Assembly: GCA_029532415.1 (NCBI GenBank)
Contig: JAQOTA010000059.1
Coordinates: 186,001-250,000, forward strand
Reading direction: 5' to 3'
Length of the DNA stretch: 64,000 bases
Source: Marasmius tenuissimus
Lineage: Eukaryota; Basidiomycota; Agaricomycetes; Agaricales; Marasmiaceae
The translations under genes and the position numbers were made by a program. Shown here piece after piece: positions 39,013-51,031 of the stretch (positions are counted from its first letter, which is position 1; every line of letters starts with the position of its first letter). Below the pieces are notes generated by a model that ran no database searches, was not told the origin of the DNA, and saw only the letters and a program-made list of their open reading frames with translations.

Positions 39013-40462
39013 ATGGCCAGCAACCAGCATACTACTGGCAGCTTCAGGTGAGTGGGATCTCCTTTTACGAGCAGTTGCATGCAAACTAAGGCACCCCAAG
39101 TATTACGATGATACACCGGATGCATGTTCCTCGTCTTTCAGGTCCTCACCCTACGCGCAAACTGTGCAGGAACAGAATGCCATTTTCTACGCGACCTTCC
39201 CTAACGCCAGACCATCAGCCGGTGAATCCAGTATGGAACTGTGCCCAATCCCGGACAACAACTACCACCTCGGGAACGGATTCTACCATCCTGATAGTAC
39301 CTCTTCCCGGGGCCCAAAACCTGAACTCTGTATCCAGACAGAGGGTATATCCACCGCCTCGTCTCTGACTCACCATCACGCCACCAACCGGAGCAATCCC
39401 TGTTCGAGCACACCCGCCGACTCGTTTGTTCAAAACCCCATTGGGCAAACCGATAGCGCGTTCACTGAGCGCTCTCCACATTGGGTGGGTAATTTGATTC
39501 AGTGGAGCAATGTCTTATACTGACGTCCATTTTATTAGGTTGACGGTGAATCCGTTGGCGACATGACCCCTCTGACAACTTACGCGGACGACGATCCAGT
39601 CTCCAACGCCAACGACCAAGATATTCCCACCGATTCCGAAGACTCTTATGATGACGATCACCGGGGACGAAGCTATGAACGTCTTTCCCCTCCGAGGCAC
39701 GTTACTACGTCTCTTGACGAGAGGAGCCTCTCGACTACGATTTCACGCGGAGAGGGAAGTGGGTCAATGCAGGACCTGGATCTCACCCCCTCAGAAGCCA
39801 CTGGCACATGGCCTTCTCTTCGAGTGCGCAGACACGACAGTGTCTCTTCGTCGCCCTCTGGTGCTTCTGACGATAGAGGTCAATCGGGACACACTCTAAC
39901 CACATATGGTCGTCGCGCAACAGTCATCCCGCCGTCAAGTCCCAGATCAACGTCTGCGTCAACACCATCATCGACCCGGTCTTCCCAAGAGCAACAAGAC
40001 GCCTCTGATACCGTTCCCTCTCTAATGCGGATCAGTCCGTTGCCTTCCCACCGAAGACCGGTTGAGAAAAAGAAGACGCAGACGCTGGCATGCAACTTCT
40101 GCCGAGGACGAAAGGTAGCTTTGACCTCTGAAATTTCCACTTGTGATTCAGTCGTTGACATGACCCCACACTGTTCAGATTGCCTGTGGCCCGCCGGTTC
40201 CAGGGACAGTGGAGAAGACGTGCAAGTAAGTGATGCCTTTGATACCTCCCCGGTCACACGACAAACCGCTCATGTCGCTCGTGATCCTCCTTTTTCGATT
40301 CATTACAGCCAATGCCAACGACGTTCTCTCAAATGCGTCTTCCCAACTGAAAGTCGACGTGGGATGAGAAAGAAGAAGCTGATGAGCTCTGCCGCAATCG
40401 ACTCGAGCGACAATCAGTCCGGATCTGTTTCGCCTCATGGAAATCAAGAAGGTGGGGGGTAG
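39013..40462 (+). CDS. Transcription factor with a C-terminal Zn2Cys6 binuclear cluster
   Basis: The ATG at 39013 (ATGGCC) gives MASNQHTTGSF. The intron at about 39048-39141 joins in phase to RSSPYAQTVQEQ, which fixes this start over an ATG at 38913 in another frame. The body is Ser/Thr/Pro/Asp-rich and disordered (EDSYDDDHRGRSYERLSPPR). A basic stretch, HRRPVEKKKTQT, leads to the finger: CNFCRGRK, an intron (about 40116-40178), IACGPPVPGTVEKTC, a second intron (about 40226-40308), then NQCQRRSLKCVFP. Spacing is C-x2-C-x6-C-x11-C-x2-C-x6-C, so all six zinc cysteines are present. The tail (RRGMRKKKLMSS) is basic. Most fungal Zn2Cys6 factors have the finger at the N-terminus and a middle homology region; here the finger is C-terminal and no such region is seen. 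Targets are unknown. Confidence 0.85.
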
Positions 40463-42038
40463 TCGACGGTGAAAGTAAAGCCCGAGTTTCTATCCTGTCT
40501 ATCTGCGAACGGACGGTGAGGCTCGCCCCCAGCCTCACTATATACCACGCATTATCTGCATATTGCATTAACTATGTTCATAGGTGTATTCATTGTAGCT
40601 ATACCGTTCAAACTGCATGTAGTATGCACTCACTGCTGTCGCCTTGCTCTCGTTGCTTCCCCAAATGCTTTCTGTGTCTACCCTTATGTCAATGATAATA
40701 ACCCTACTGTATAGCCTGAACCAATTGAATACCATATACCCTTCCCGTACCAAGTGCATTTCTGATGTCGGAAAAGAATAATCGATATACCAATTAGTAT
40801 CACTCACCCCACAGCTTGGCTCGGACCTCGATCCTGATGATATGTTTTCGGCAGCCTTGTTTCTCTTTGCAAACAAGCCACCGGACCCGTCAGTGACGGA
40901 AACAGTCAACCAAGCAAGCCCTTAGCCAGGAGGCAGAGTGGAGGGTCTCCACCCTGCAGTTTCCTCGTGTTGAACATGATAGACATTGAATTTAGTTCAC
41001 CAGATTTAAACTTTGTTCGTGCAATCGCGTACGCCGTATCATTCCCATTGAACGTTCTATTTAATACGTTGCTCACATGCTATACGAGGAAATATATTTC
41101 AAGCTCTCGCCACTCGCTCAGTCAATTGATTCCGGTGGATAGACGAAAACCCAATGCCCAATTATTGCGAACTCGTGAGGGATTTTTGGGCAAGGGGGAT
41201 GCGATGTCAGTATGATAAATCGATGAAAGCTACTTAGTTTAATCGTTTACAGTCTTTCCCCAAATGTTATCTTGCGAGACTAGATACGTATTGTCGTTCC
41301 AGAAGACAGCATCTCGCACAAATCTTAGGTCCCGTGCCAGCCCTGGTTCCCCGGCGACCAAAATGCCGATTGGAGCGACGTTCATGCTCATTATAGGGGC
41401 ACCAGATAGTCGGCGAGCGTAGCCTACAACACTGACTGTATGACGCCGGCGGTGGCAGGCAGTTCATGGTATGGTTCAGGGAGGTGTTATGAAAACAGGA
41501 CACAAAAACACTAGCAGCGAATACCACGTCTAAGATCGGCGAAGCGCGACTAGAAATACCTCCGAGCCCTGTAGGTCCTAGGCGAGCGAGAGCAAGCTCA
41601 ACACCCTGTTATGCAATGTCGAGTCTTTGGCAAATGTACAGCCTTGCTGTAGTCTAGATCCGCCAAGAGGGCAAGTGAGTGGTGGCAAGAAATTGCATAC
41701 AGTACGACCCAGTACGGCACATGCTGAGAGAGTAATACCGGACGATTTATGATATTAGGGAGTAGATGGAGATGGATAAGTAGAACGAGATGGACGATAA
41801 CAATTGAGATACATAAACATAGAGATGGATAGGGATATGGATATGGAGACTAGGAGAGCCGAAATGAAAGGTTGTATGTAGGAGCTGTGATGGAGAGATG
41901 TGGTAGACGCAGAGCAAAAAAAAAAACAACAAAGAATGAGACGTTCGGGGGAAGATGTCAGGGGACAGCGATGGTCGGTGATGGTGGGAGAGGACGCCCG
42001 GGGAATAAGAACGCCGAGCTAAAACAAGCGTCCATGAT
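40463..42038. other. Intergenic region between convergent genes
   Basis: About 1.6 kb between the Zn2Cys6 gene and the 3' end of the FHA-kinase gene. A 113-codon minus frame (40909-40568) has no ATG start and no motif. An A run (41917-41927) and the purine-rich repeat listed separately are present. Confidence 0.5.
41761..41850 (+). repeat. Low-complexity GATGGA/GGATAT purine-rich tract
   Basis: Imperfect repeats of gatgga, gataa and ggatat, almost free of C, downstream of the FHA-kinase gene. It is probably a decayed microsatellite. Confidence 0.6.
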
Positions 42039-44790
42039 TTACGATGTTCTCGGTACTTTCTGCGCGTTTCTGTTGGATCGCCGTAACCCGGGGGTCTCAG
42101 CGGGATTGAGATTGTCGCTGGCGGCTGACTTGGGTTTTGTGGCCCTGCCACCGCCTCTACCACCGCGTTTCGCATTGGACGGCTGGGATGATGATGGCTG
42201 AGATGACTGTGACGGTCCCTCGTCACGATCTTCCTGCTCGGAGGTCTTCCCCTTCTTGTTAGCCCCAGCGTCCTTGCCGTTGGCAGCACCGACGTTGTCG
42301 CCTGCACAATCTTGTTCCTCGATGACCTCACTCAGCTCAGCATGGAGCCGTTTTCCGGGTCCCTTCTCCATGTTAGAACTGCCAGGGTCGTCCGCCCTTG
42401 CTTTCGCCTTTCGCTTCTGTGCATGCGCCGAGAAGTTCGTTATCATCTCTACCGACGGTTCCGGGAGGACGACACCCGAGTTTTCCTCTGCAGCCGCGAG
42501 AACGTCTCGCCTTCGATGGAGCGTTCGCGAGCCTTCTCCACGTAGATTCCCCAGGCCTGGAATCCGTTGAGAGGGCGGAGTAGGAGGAGAATCTTGGCTT
42601 CCTTCACCTTCACATGGGGAGGGAGACGCATGGAGATCAGACCGCGAACGCGCGAAGGTCGGGGGACACTTACCGTTGCCACCTTCTGCAGCGTCCCTGG
42701 AATCGATTTTCAGGTTCTGTATGCCCTGACTAAACCTCTCGTCATTGTTGATGGTGCCATTGACGTTGCTCGGTCCACCCTCAGCTTCGGCGTAGTCCAC
42801 AGCAGACACCATCGACACATCTACGGGGAGGTTAGATGTGGATGTATGAGGATAGCCGATGTTCTGATCTGAAGGCTGTGGAGTTCGTCCTAACTGTTGT
42901 TCGGCATACTCAGCAAGCCAAGGGTGACTCAAGGCGTTCTTCATGGAAAGTCGTTGGCGAGGACTATCTTGTAGCAGTCCTTCAATGAAACGATGACCTA
43001 CACACATACAACGTGAACCAAAGTTACAAGAACAGCGAAGACAGCGGACCCACATTTTTCGCTGACAGGTATTGGTGCGTTCCGGAGGACTTGCCAATCA
43101 ATTGTCCGTTCTGAGATCCTGGTGCGGATATCCTTTTGGGTTTCGTCCTCAATGAACGGGCTCGCGCTTGTTAACCTGATTCCCATGACTATTAGGTCCG
43201 AGTCAAGGGAAATCCAAATACCGCAGACTTACATGGAAAACACGATGACACCGACGCTCCAACTGTCGACGAGGTTGTCATACCCTTCGTCAGTTTCTTG
43301 ACGAACGACTTCAGGTGCCAGGTATGCCGGGGTTCCACACATCGTCTGAAACGAAGTGAGCCATTGTGGGATTCAGGTGGATAGGAGGCACTCACTCTGA
43401 GCATAGTCATGCTGTCTGAAACCTTCGCCAGTCCGAAATCGGCGACCTTGACTCGTGGTGGAACCGTGTTTGTGAGGAGTACATTCTCGGGTTTGAGGTC
43501 ACGATGAGCAACACCCATGTGGTGGATGTACTAGTGAGAAGGGTTGCCAAATTAGAGGAGTCTATGATCAGCGTCGTAGAGATCACTCACAGCCAGCGCG
43601 TCGCACAATTGGTAGGTGATGTGCCTCGCATCAGCCTCGCCTGGTGAGGGATGTCAGGAATCTGGTCACGCAGAGGAACGGGGGACGTACTTGTAACTCT
43701 TCCTTGCAGAATGTGGTCTAAAAGATCACCGCCTTCCACGAGTTCGATGACCAAGTCTAGAACATATATGAACATCAAGATGCTACGACTCGGGACGCGC
43801 TCGACCTACTGATTTCATTGTTATCGCAAATGAAAACATCCTTCAGTTCGCAGATGTTGGGGTGCTTCAACTGCCTCATGATCGCGATCTCGCGTTGTAG
43901 GTTGACATTGCTCGAATTAGACGCGTCGTCACGACCTGTCCGCCGACTTTCTTGTATGATCTTCACCGCGTACCATTGCCCAGTAGTTTTCGACATTGCC
44001 TTGTAGACTATCGCGAACGAACCGCGTCCGAGTTCGGGGCCAAGATCGTAATGGGCGTACAATCCAGTCTTTGGTGATCCTGCTGCGAGATGGTAGAACA
44101 TGTATCCTGCGAAATGAGAAGGGGTCAGGAATCCCAGCTAAGGGCTGTAGAGAAAAAGTGGCGTACGGTAATCGTCATTCGCATTGTCGCTCGACCTCGA
44201 ACCAAAAGATATCTCGTTCCCTTGTCTCAAAATCCGATATGTTCCTCGCTCCAGTCGGTGTCCGTTGATCTGAAAACCGCGTTGAGCGTCTATGGTCGGC
44301 TAAGGGAAATATGATAAGCGCCTGAGAACGTACAAAAGTTCCATTCGTCGAATTCATGTCTTTAATCTTTACGCAGGACGAGACGTCCGTCTTCCCATCC
44401 CAGAGGATTTCAGCATGTAAGTTACCTAGTAATATTCAAGAAGAAAGGGGCCATTTCGGTTAACTTGGTACCAAGCAAGAATAAGAAGCACGGTTACTCA
44501 CTGACTTTCCCCCCATGTAACACGAAGTCGTTATCTCCCCTCCTACCAATAGTAATTCTCGGTCTCGTTCTCCATAGATCCAAACGTTGCTGGGCAGGAT
44601 TGCATGGGTGTAAGGAACCAAATAGATGGGACTCCTTCTCTTCCTGGCTCAAGGGTTGCGAATTCCCATCGGCTGTCTGTGTCGCTTGGGTTTCTTCAGA
44701 TTGCTGAGTCTCGTCCACGTTCATATCAGCGTTCTGATGCCCATTCTGTCCGTTGAGCATATTAGCAACGTCGTTCGCCGAATCCATCAT
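42039..44790 (-). CDS. CHK2: FHA-domain checkpoint kinase (Chk2/Cds1/Rad53 type)
   Basis: Ser/Thr kinase of the DNA-damage or replication checkpoint. The ATG at 44790 starts an acidic, Gln/Thr-rich N-terminus with SQ/TQ sites ([12 protein letters not shown]), the usual ATM/ATR targets. The FHA domain reads [20 protein letters not shown], then [10 protein letters not shown] and [20 protein letters not shown]; the GR, S-x-x-H and NG core residues are present. The kinase has [48 protein letters not shown] and [11 protein letters not shown], all expected for activity. The C-terminal tail of about 270 residues is Ser/Gly/Lys-rich with [14 protein letters not shown] near the end. About nine introns are implied. 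One FHA plus kinase fits Cds1/Chk2 (Rad53 has two FHA domains); Dun1-like is the alternative. Confidence 0.92.
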
Positions 44791-45903
44791 GGTGTGAGTC
44801 GCGAGAGGAGGGTGCTGGAAAGATGAAGTTGTTGGGTGGGAGTGGTGCCACGAGAAGATCGTAGTGGTCGTAAGGAAGAAGGGCAGCTGAATCCGAGGAA
44901 CTGTTTAACGTCGATTTATAGACAAAAGACGCGTATTTGAAGGCCCGCCAACCAAACTATCTCGCGCTGCTTGAACCGCAACAAATTTGGAGGAACAATG
45001 CGGAATTGCTTATTGATGTCTAGGATTGCGCGTGGATATTGATACGAATGAGCTTGGTCCTTGACTAATTTGGTACTTTTGGTGGCCCAAGCAGCGGAAA
45101 ACCAAGAATGAGAGGCTGCAGTAGCGCCAATGTAAGGAGGGGTGCGGAGAACAAGAGAGCGTGGGAGGATTTTCGCTTACTTAGTTTTTGTCCGCTGACT
45201 GGGGTTAGGGTAGAGCCTCGGTTGTAAAGCCCGCCCTTGCCGCCTCGAAGGGGATAACAGTCTGAGTGTACCGACAGAATCTCTCAGGAAAAATTGCACT
45301 AGGAGCGGGAAGGTTTAAATTGAAAGAGCGCTGGCATGGAAGTTGCCATTTCAGTACACCAGTCGAAGCTGGAAAATCCCTTGAGCCATACGCCGGAATC
45401 ATCACGGAGAACTCCAATTCTTGAGGAAAGGCATATCGACGGTCACAGTGAGTAGAGAGTCATCGGGGTTAGCACCAGATAAACGTATATGTACATAGGT
45501 GGTTAATGGTATCGGACCCTTGTCGAATCAACACCTGTCTGCAATTCAATATTCAACCCCCAAACGCAAATTCACTCTGCTAGAATTTCGGCGAACTTCG
45601 TCTCCTTCCTCAACTACTGCCCCAGAAATTGCACCCCCAGATGTACGATGTGCAGAATGATCGATCGTCCTTGCGAACCCTCTAATTAATCCGAGTATAT
45701 TGACCGCGACGAGGCCAACGTCCCGGTTCATAGACGGTCGAAAGCCTGGAAGGATCTTAATAGGCATCTCTCGGGCATGCCTGTATGTTCCGCGCCATGC
45801 AATCATAGAAGGCGTCATGTTTCGTCCAAAAAAACCAGATTGTTATGCCCCCTACACTTGAACAATTACAAATTCCCCTTCAACAGAAGAAGACGATAGT
45901 CCC
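44791..45903. other. Intergenic region, no gene recognised
   Basis: About 1.1 kb. It holds the promoter of the FHA kinase and the 3' side of the first DUF4139 gene. A 90-codon minus frame (45818-45546) has no motif. Confidence 0.45.
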
Positions 45904-47975
45904 CTACAACCCGTCAACCCGCACCTTTGAGCTAACCTCCCATTGCAACGTCAAATTAAGCTTCTCCTGCGCCTGCACCTCACACAACCACCCAATCTTC
46001 CCGTCCTTCCCTAGCGCATCCATGTCAACATCTGGATCATCCGCGCCATCCCAAACAGCAACTACTCCATTCGATACCTTCACGCTCGGCCCAACAGTGG
46101 AGTTCACTACCTCAGTAATCGACGGAGTTGCTGATGCTCCCGATTCGTGAGCTTTGAGAGTCGAAGATGACAAGATACTGCTCAGTCTCTTCGCGGACGT
46201 CGACGAGCTGGGTCCGGCATCCTTATCACCACCACTCGGAGCCCCACTGGGAGCCTTCAGCGCCGGGTTGAGGAGTTTGACTGTGATCTGAGCGTCCTCG
46301 GAGACGGGAATTCCATCCACGACCTTGATCAAAGGTAACTTGTTGAGCTTCGTGTTGTGAATCGTGAGCCGTTGGGTGTAGACGTAGTTGGTGGATTTAT
46401 TATAGATGCCCGAGGTGGAGGTTTTCTTGGATACGGGATGGTAGTTTATTCTGACTGATGAATCGATACTGGGCACAAGTAAGCTGAAAGTTAATCGTGT
46501 ATCGAGAGAGCAGGGACATACCCAAGAGGACAATTGAAATATTCGTTTGGACTAACAGGCGGGACGTCTATCTTCGAGATAAAACTCCCATCGACATAGA
46601 CACTCGCATTGCCTGAAAGGAAGGTGTACTCAGACTCGTTGTGGATCTTTGCCTGGTCACACTATCAGCGGGCGTACACGAAAGCAACCTCACCCGTAGA
46701 CATACCTTGAGATGAACTCGAGTATCAACCTTCGGGATGGAGAGCCAAGTCATCAGTGCACCAAGCTGGAGCTCGACAATCGTGAAGCTCCTTTCGCCCT
46801 CATCCGCGGGAATGTTGACTAGGCCAGGGACGCGGAAAGTCGCACTAACACTGCCTTGCGACGTAACGCGAGAAACGGCATGGTCCATCGCCATCATAGG
46901 TGCTGCTGCTGCTACCATCACTTCGCTCGCCCCGCCGAAACCAGCAGGCGGCAAAGCGGCGGAAGGCGGGGAAGCACTCGCGAACAAAGTTCGCCGTTGT
47001 GGTGGTGGAGGTCTATAAGGGTAGATAGACCATTGTGAAAGCACTGGTAAATGGACGCCGAAGGTTGGGCTGGCGGTCTCCAGTGTCAGCGGAACATTGT
47101 CCCAAGACTACCATCATTGGAACCAATCAGAACAGTCAGAAGTCGGCACGCGCGTCGACGTACCTCCTGCGTGGATTGGGATACAATCGCTTTGTATACT
47201 ACTGTCACTGGCTTGTCCTTTCCCGACGTGTCCACGCGAATGTCATACCCAGCCCTCCAGGAAGCACCATATACGCCTATGACATTCGACATCAGACAAG
47301 CTCTCAATCATAGATGACCTGGCTCACCATAAATCAATATCAATTCGACGTCAGAGTCAGCCTCGGCAACAAGACCTATTGATGCACGTCTACCAGGATC
47401 AGTGGAAGACTGGCGAGCGAGAGTCTCTTCTTCGTCCCGAATTTTATCGTCAAGTTGCTTCAACTGCTGCTCCAGTTCCAATAACTTGTCGTCGAGTTGG
47501 GAAGCTGCAGTCTCGTAGTCGCTCATCATAGCTCCCAAGTTGTTAGACTTGGTATGCTGCACGCTCGTGGACCCCAGATAAGTTTCGAGCGAGCTGATCG
47601 ACTTCTCGCACCGTCCCAAAGCCTTTTGGGTGCGAGTTCTATTCAAACGAAGTTCGTCAAGTTTGGGCGAGCTCGTCCGCGGTTCTTCCTGGTTTTCCGT
47701 CAAGTTCACGTCCTGTATAGTAGCTGCACCGCGACCTTCAACTCTACAAGCACTTCAGTTGGGCGTGACAAACCAGATTCCACGTCAACCCACCTCAAAG
47801 ATTCCGTGTCCATCACCATTGGAAGCCATGCAATCTGAACATTGTTCTGACCCTTCTTGGTCTTGAATTTATACGAGCGAGTGATTTCGGCGCGGCTGCC
47901 ATACAAGCTAACGCCTAAAATTGTGCTATCGGATGGTTTGAGTTGGATTTTGTTAGGTTCTTCTGCCTGGGACAT
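45904..47975 (-). CDS. DUF4140/DUF4139 (MuiA-like) protein, copy 1
   Basis: Protein of the family named after bacterial mucoidy inhibitor A; biochemical role unknown. The ATG at 47975 leads to the DUF4140 part: TILGVSLYGSRAEITRSYKF and the VEGRGAATIQDVNL junction formed by splicing. A coiled-coil region follows (DDKLLELEQQLKQLDDKIRD, about 47480). DUF4139 begins at VELILIYGVYGASWRAGYDI, then IVSQSTQE, WDNVPLTLETASPTFGVHLP and FTIVELQLGALMTWLSIPKV. It continues with VDTRVHLK, YTFLSGNASVYVDGSFISKI and INYHPVSKKTSTSGI. It ends at QWEVSSKVRVDGL. About six introns are implied and the frame is open, so it looks functional. A paralog with the same layout is at 56234-58294, and each copy is followed on its right by two ABC transporter genes. 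Confidence 0.85.
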
Positions 47976-48180
47976 GGTGGTGGGAGTTAAGGTCGAGAAA
48001 CCGGTGCATCGGGGCTCCTAGTCAATTTAACGGTGCCAAGCGATGACAGGCAGCATAGTCACCGTCATAGTAAAATCATAATGGTGACGCGTTCACGAGC
48101 TGGAAGTGGCTGTATATATAAGATATGGTCGTGCCGGTGGATAGAGGATGTCGATGAGGAATTGAACTCGTCGAACTTGG

Positions 48181-48430
48181 GCTTCTTCGGCCAAAACCTT
48201 CAATAATTCTCACGCACGGACCTCGAACTTTATTAGGCTGTAGATTCAAATATTCAAACTTGACTGGCTTGACTCTTGTCATTGACATCATCAACTTCAG
48301 GTTCGACGCTGAACACAAAGCGACTCGTACCTCCTTGGACGACCTGCGGTTGATTTTTTCCACACCTACGCAAACTCATCGCGGTAGTGTCAACAAACAT
48401 GCTGGTCGCTTGACAACCTTTAATTCTAAC
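48181..48430 (+). repeat. Dispersed flank repeat R1 (downstream ABC flank)
   Basis: Contains ttcggccaaaac and ctcacgcacggac, then ttgactcttgtca near 48271-48283. The same order recurs at R2 and R3. R2 follows the stop of ABC copy A and R3 that of copy B, so R1 probably marks a third ABC copy that has been lost. Confidence 0.55.
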
Positions 48431-49089
48431 AGTGAAGTTACTGGAGCCTTCCGGCGGCTGGCCATGGGGATGGGTTACGTGTCTTAGAGCTGACATTCGA
48501 GGAGGATCAGAGATCTAGCTTGAATGAGGAAAGGTGGGTACTTACGTGGAGCTGTCCAGTCTTTCCGCGTGAGGATCGATGGGTATCATTCAATGAATAC
48601 ATATTTACTGAATCCAGCTCCAAACATTTCAGCTGTAGATCCGTAAATCACTCTGCCTGGAAGATCTCTTTCGGTGTGGTTCCCGCGATCTGGGATATCA
48701 GCAGTCCCCGCTGTATCTTCACTGGGAGCCGAAACGGTGGATTAGGAGCAACATCTCGAGGTCGGGGTAGTTCTTTGACTTGACCTGTAAGTACGATAGT
48801 GACGCCACCCATTGCTTAGCAATGAACGTTTGAACGTTTGAACGATCGTGACAGAACTGATAGGCATCCTGATATATTATAGACAGTGCGCGGTGTTCAT
48901 ACTACCGCCTAAGTATTAAATGCGACAGTAGAAACCACTTAATGGGACCTACGTTTACTTGCAATATCAAGTTGCCGAAGATCAACACCAATCTCTCTTA
49001 GGCCCCTCCTATTCAACCTTTCGAGTATTTCCCCCAATTTCCACCTTTCTCACTGCTCCCCCTACCCACTCACCGTGACTTGGATCGGA
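48431..49089 (+). other. Upstream flank of ABC pseudogene A
   Basis: No gene is supported. The last 90 bases (tttccacctttctcactg, cctacccactcaccgt) match the region just before ABC copy B at 50970-51031. This shows that the promoter was duplicated with the gene. Confidence 0.5.
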
Positions 49090-50284
49090 ATGGAAGGAAA
49101 ACCAACTGCGGCAGTCCTCCATCAAGGCAATGAGATCGACATCGACACCAGGCGAGAAGAGTACCGTGGCCTCGGATTGTGGCGGATGTTCATCGAAAAG
49201 GATGCGAAGTATCGAGCGACGACAACCCGTCCGGAAAGCCTCAAGTCTCCACGGAGACAGGCGAGCTTCATGGTCTTGCGATGCTTCTTCCGGGATATGA
49301 TCTCTATAGCGGTAGCCCCGGTTGGTTTGAGTGTTCTAGGGCATGTCGTACGTGCGTTGTGGGATTGTTCCCGTGGTGGAGGAGATTTTGGAGAGCCGAA
49401 TTCTTCGTGTTGTAAGTGCCAATAAGTCCCACTTTCTTGATCTCGATGTGGGAGAGTTTATCTGATTGTTGAGCTGCGGTTTGAGGATGCCATCTCCAAC
49501 GGGTTTCTGGATCCCAAGACTCTTCTTATAGCGGTCCTTTTCCGACTCATTATACGAAGAGTGGGTATGCTCGTTATGGGATGGTGGTAAGTGATTTGCT
49601 TCCTCGGGCCCGATGAGTTGCGTTGACTCAGAGATATCCGTTTACTGGTATCTAACAGTGATGCTGGGAGTAGAGTCCTCCATGCACGTGTGGGGACCTA
49701 CTGTACTGTAATGAATTTTGACTTCGGAGTGCTGATGGACCTCGATACATCGCTTACTTGTAGGGCGGCTCCGTATGCATCTCCCCACTTCTCCCCAAGG
49801 TACCCATTTTTTCAATGTTTTCCCAATCCAGATTCTTGGATGCTGAAAATTGGACGTTCTCTGCTCTGTGTCTTGCACAATCACTGTTGGACATGATGCC
49901 CGCGATTCTACCACACAGGGTTTCTCGATGCGCCCTTGAGGCGGGGAATTGGATTCATTCGACACGTACGTTACTGCGTATGCGGTTTCATCTGGCTCGA
50001 AACTAACGACGTACGGTGTACCATCCTTTTTTTGATCGTCACCCTAGCGCGTGTGATAGACAGCGTCTGAGGACTTTCATCGATATCTCTCGTTCTCAAC
50101 TGATAGAAAAAGAACACAGGATGGAAATGTTAGTGGCGACCTTGTGGAGCATGTTATCGATCGTAGGTGTGTTTGCCACCTCCATAGCAACGTACACTGC
50201 CTGGCTTCATCCACTGGCAGAACGAGCAAAGTCGACGAGAGTAGTAAGGTGTACCACATTCAGGCTGACGCATTTCAGTCCTGA
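49090..50284 (+). pseudogene. ABC half-transporter copy A, pseudogene lacking the nucleotide-binding domain
   Basis: Starts like copy B (ATG at 49090; GLWRMFIEKDAKYRATTTRP, VLRCFFRDMISIAVAP). Against copies B and C, exon 1 has a 7-base insertion near 49355-49361 that shifts the frame. Exon 2 (49474-49590) is recognisable. The block before acgttctctgctctg (about 49856) lacks roughly 120 bases that copy B has at 51830-51970. After the acceptor at about 50049 the frame meets TGA within seven codons. Near 50235-50245 the sequence jumps from the segment matching B at 52375 straight to the last 13 codons of the gene (tgtaccacattcaggctgac) and its stop at 50282. The whole ATP-binding domain, about 1.5 kb in B, is missing. 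It cannot make a transporter. Confidence 0.85.
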
Positions 50285-50425
50285 GTGTGGCTACGCGTTT
50301 GGACGCGTCGATGAGAAGATCAAAGATTACTCTATTGCCTATGGGCTAGATACAACGTAGAGCTAGTAAGAACAGGGCCTATCGCAAAGATCGACTGAGT
50401 TAAGCCCAAAGCCTGAATCATGAAT

Positions 50426-50640
50426 TTCGGCTTTTTCGGCTAGAATTTTGATAATTCCCACGCACGGACTCGATGCGTCAATTCGAGCTTGACTCTTGTC
50501 AGTCTGAGTCACTGTCACTTGCGACGCTCAGGAACTCCGTACGATCTGAGCTGCCTCCGGTTCTATTTCTTCAGGATACACCTATATAAACCAATTGCAG
50601 GACCAGCGACGAACATGCTGACAATTCGATGACCTTATTC
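50426..50640 (+). repeat. Dispersed flank repeat R2
   Basis: Contains ttttcggctagaat, ttcccacgcacggact (near 50455-50470) and gcttgactcttgtcag, in the same order as R1 and R3. It lies 140 bases after the stop of pseudogene A. Confidence 0.6.
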
Positions 50641-51031
50641 TATCCCCACTTTCCAATAGAGAATATTCGTAACGTGTTTTCTGCCATTTCCCCTCGCCAA
50701 CTGCGAATTTCTGGAAAAGCCTGTTCTATCGCACTTTCCCCGGGAGCCGGGACAATACGATGACTGGTGAGCGGCCTCCCCAGATCCCAGAGAGATTGTG
50801 ACTCACTCGAGCCGTAACTAATAGCAATATATGTTTCAGGAAGTGCGCAGCAATAGCACAAACGATGTGATTAGGCCTGCGCTCACTCGAGATATCGAGT
50901 CACCGATGCGGTTCAACTGTTGATCCACACGAGAAGGGCAACCTCTTCGGTCCCGTGCATTTCACCTTCCTTTCGCTCGACTTCCACCTTTTTCACTGTC
51001 TCCCTACCCACCCACCGTACTTTGATTCAGA
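50641..51031 (+). other. Promoter region of ABC copy B
   Basis: No gene seen. The final 60 bases match the upstream flank of pseudogene A. Confidence 0.5.

Noticed and set aside
40568..40909. 113-codon minus-strand frame
   Set aside because: Non-ATG start, no motif, and it lies in the spacer between convergent genes.
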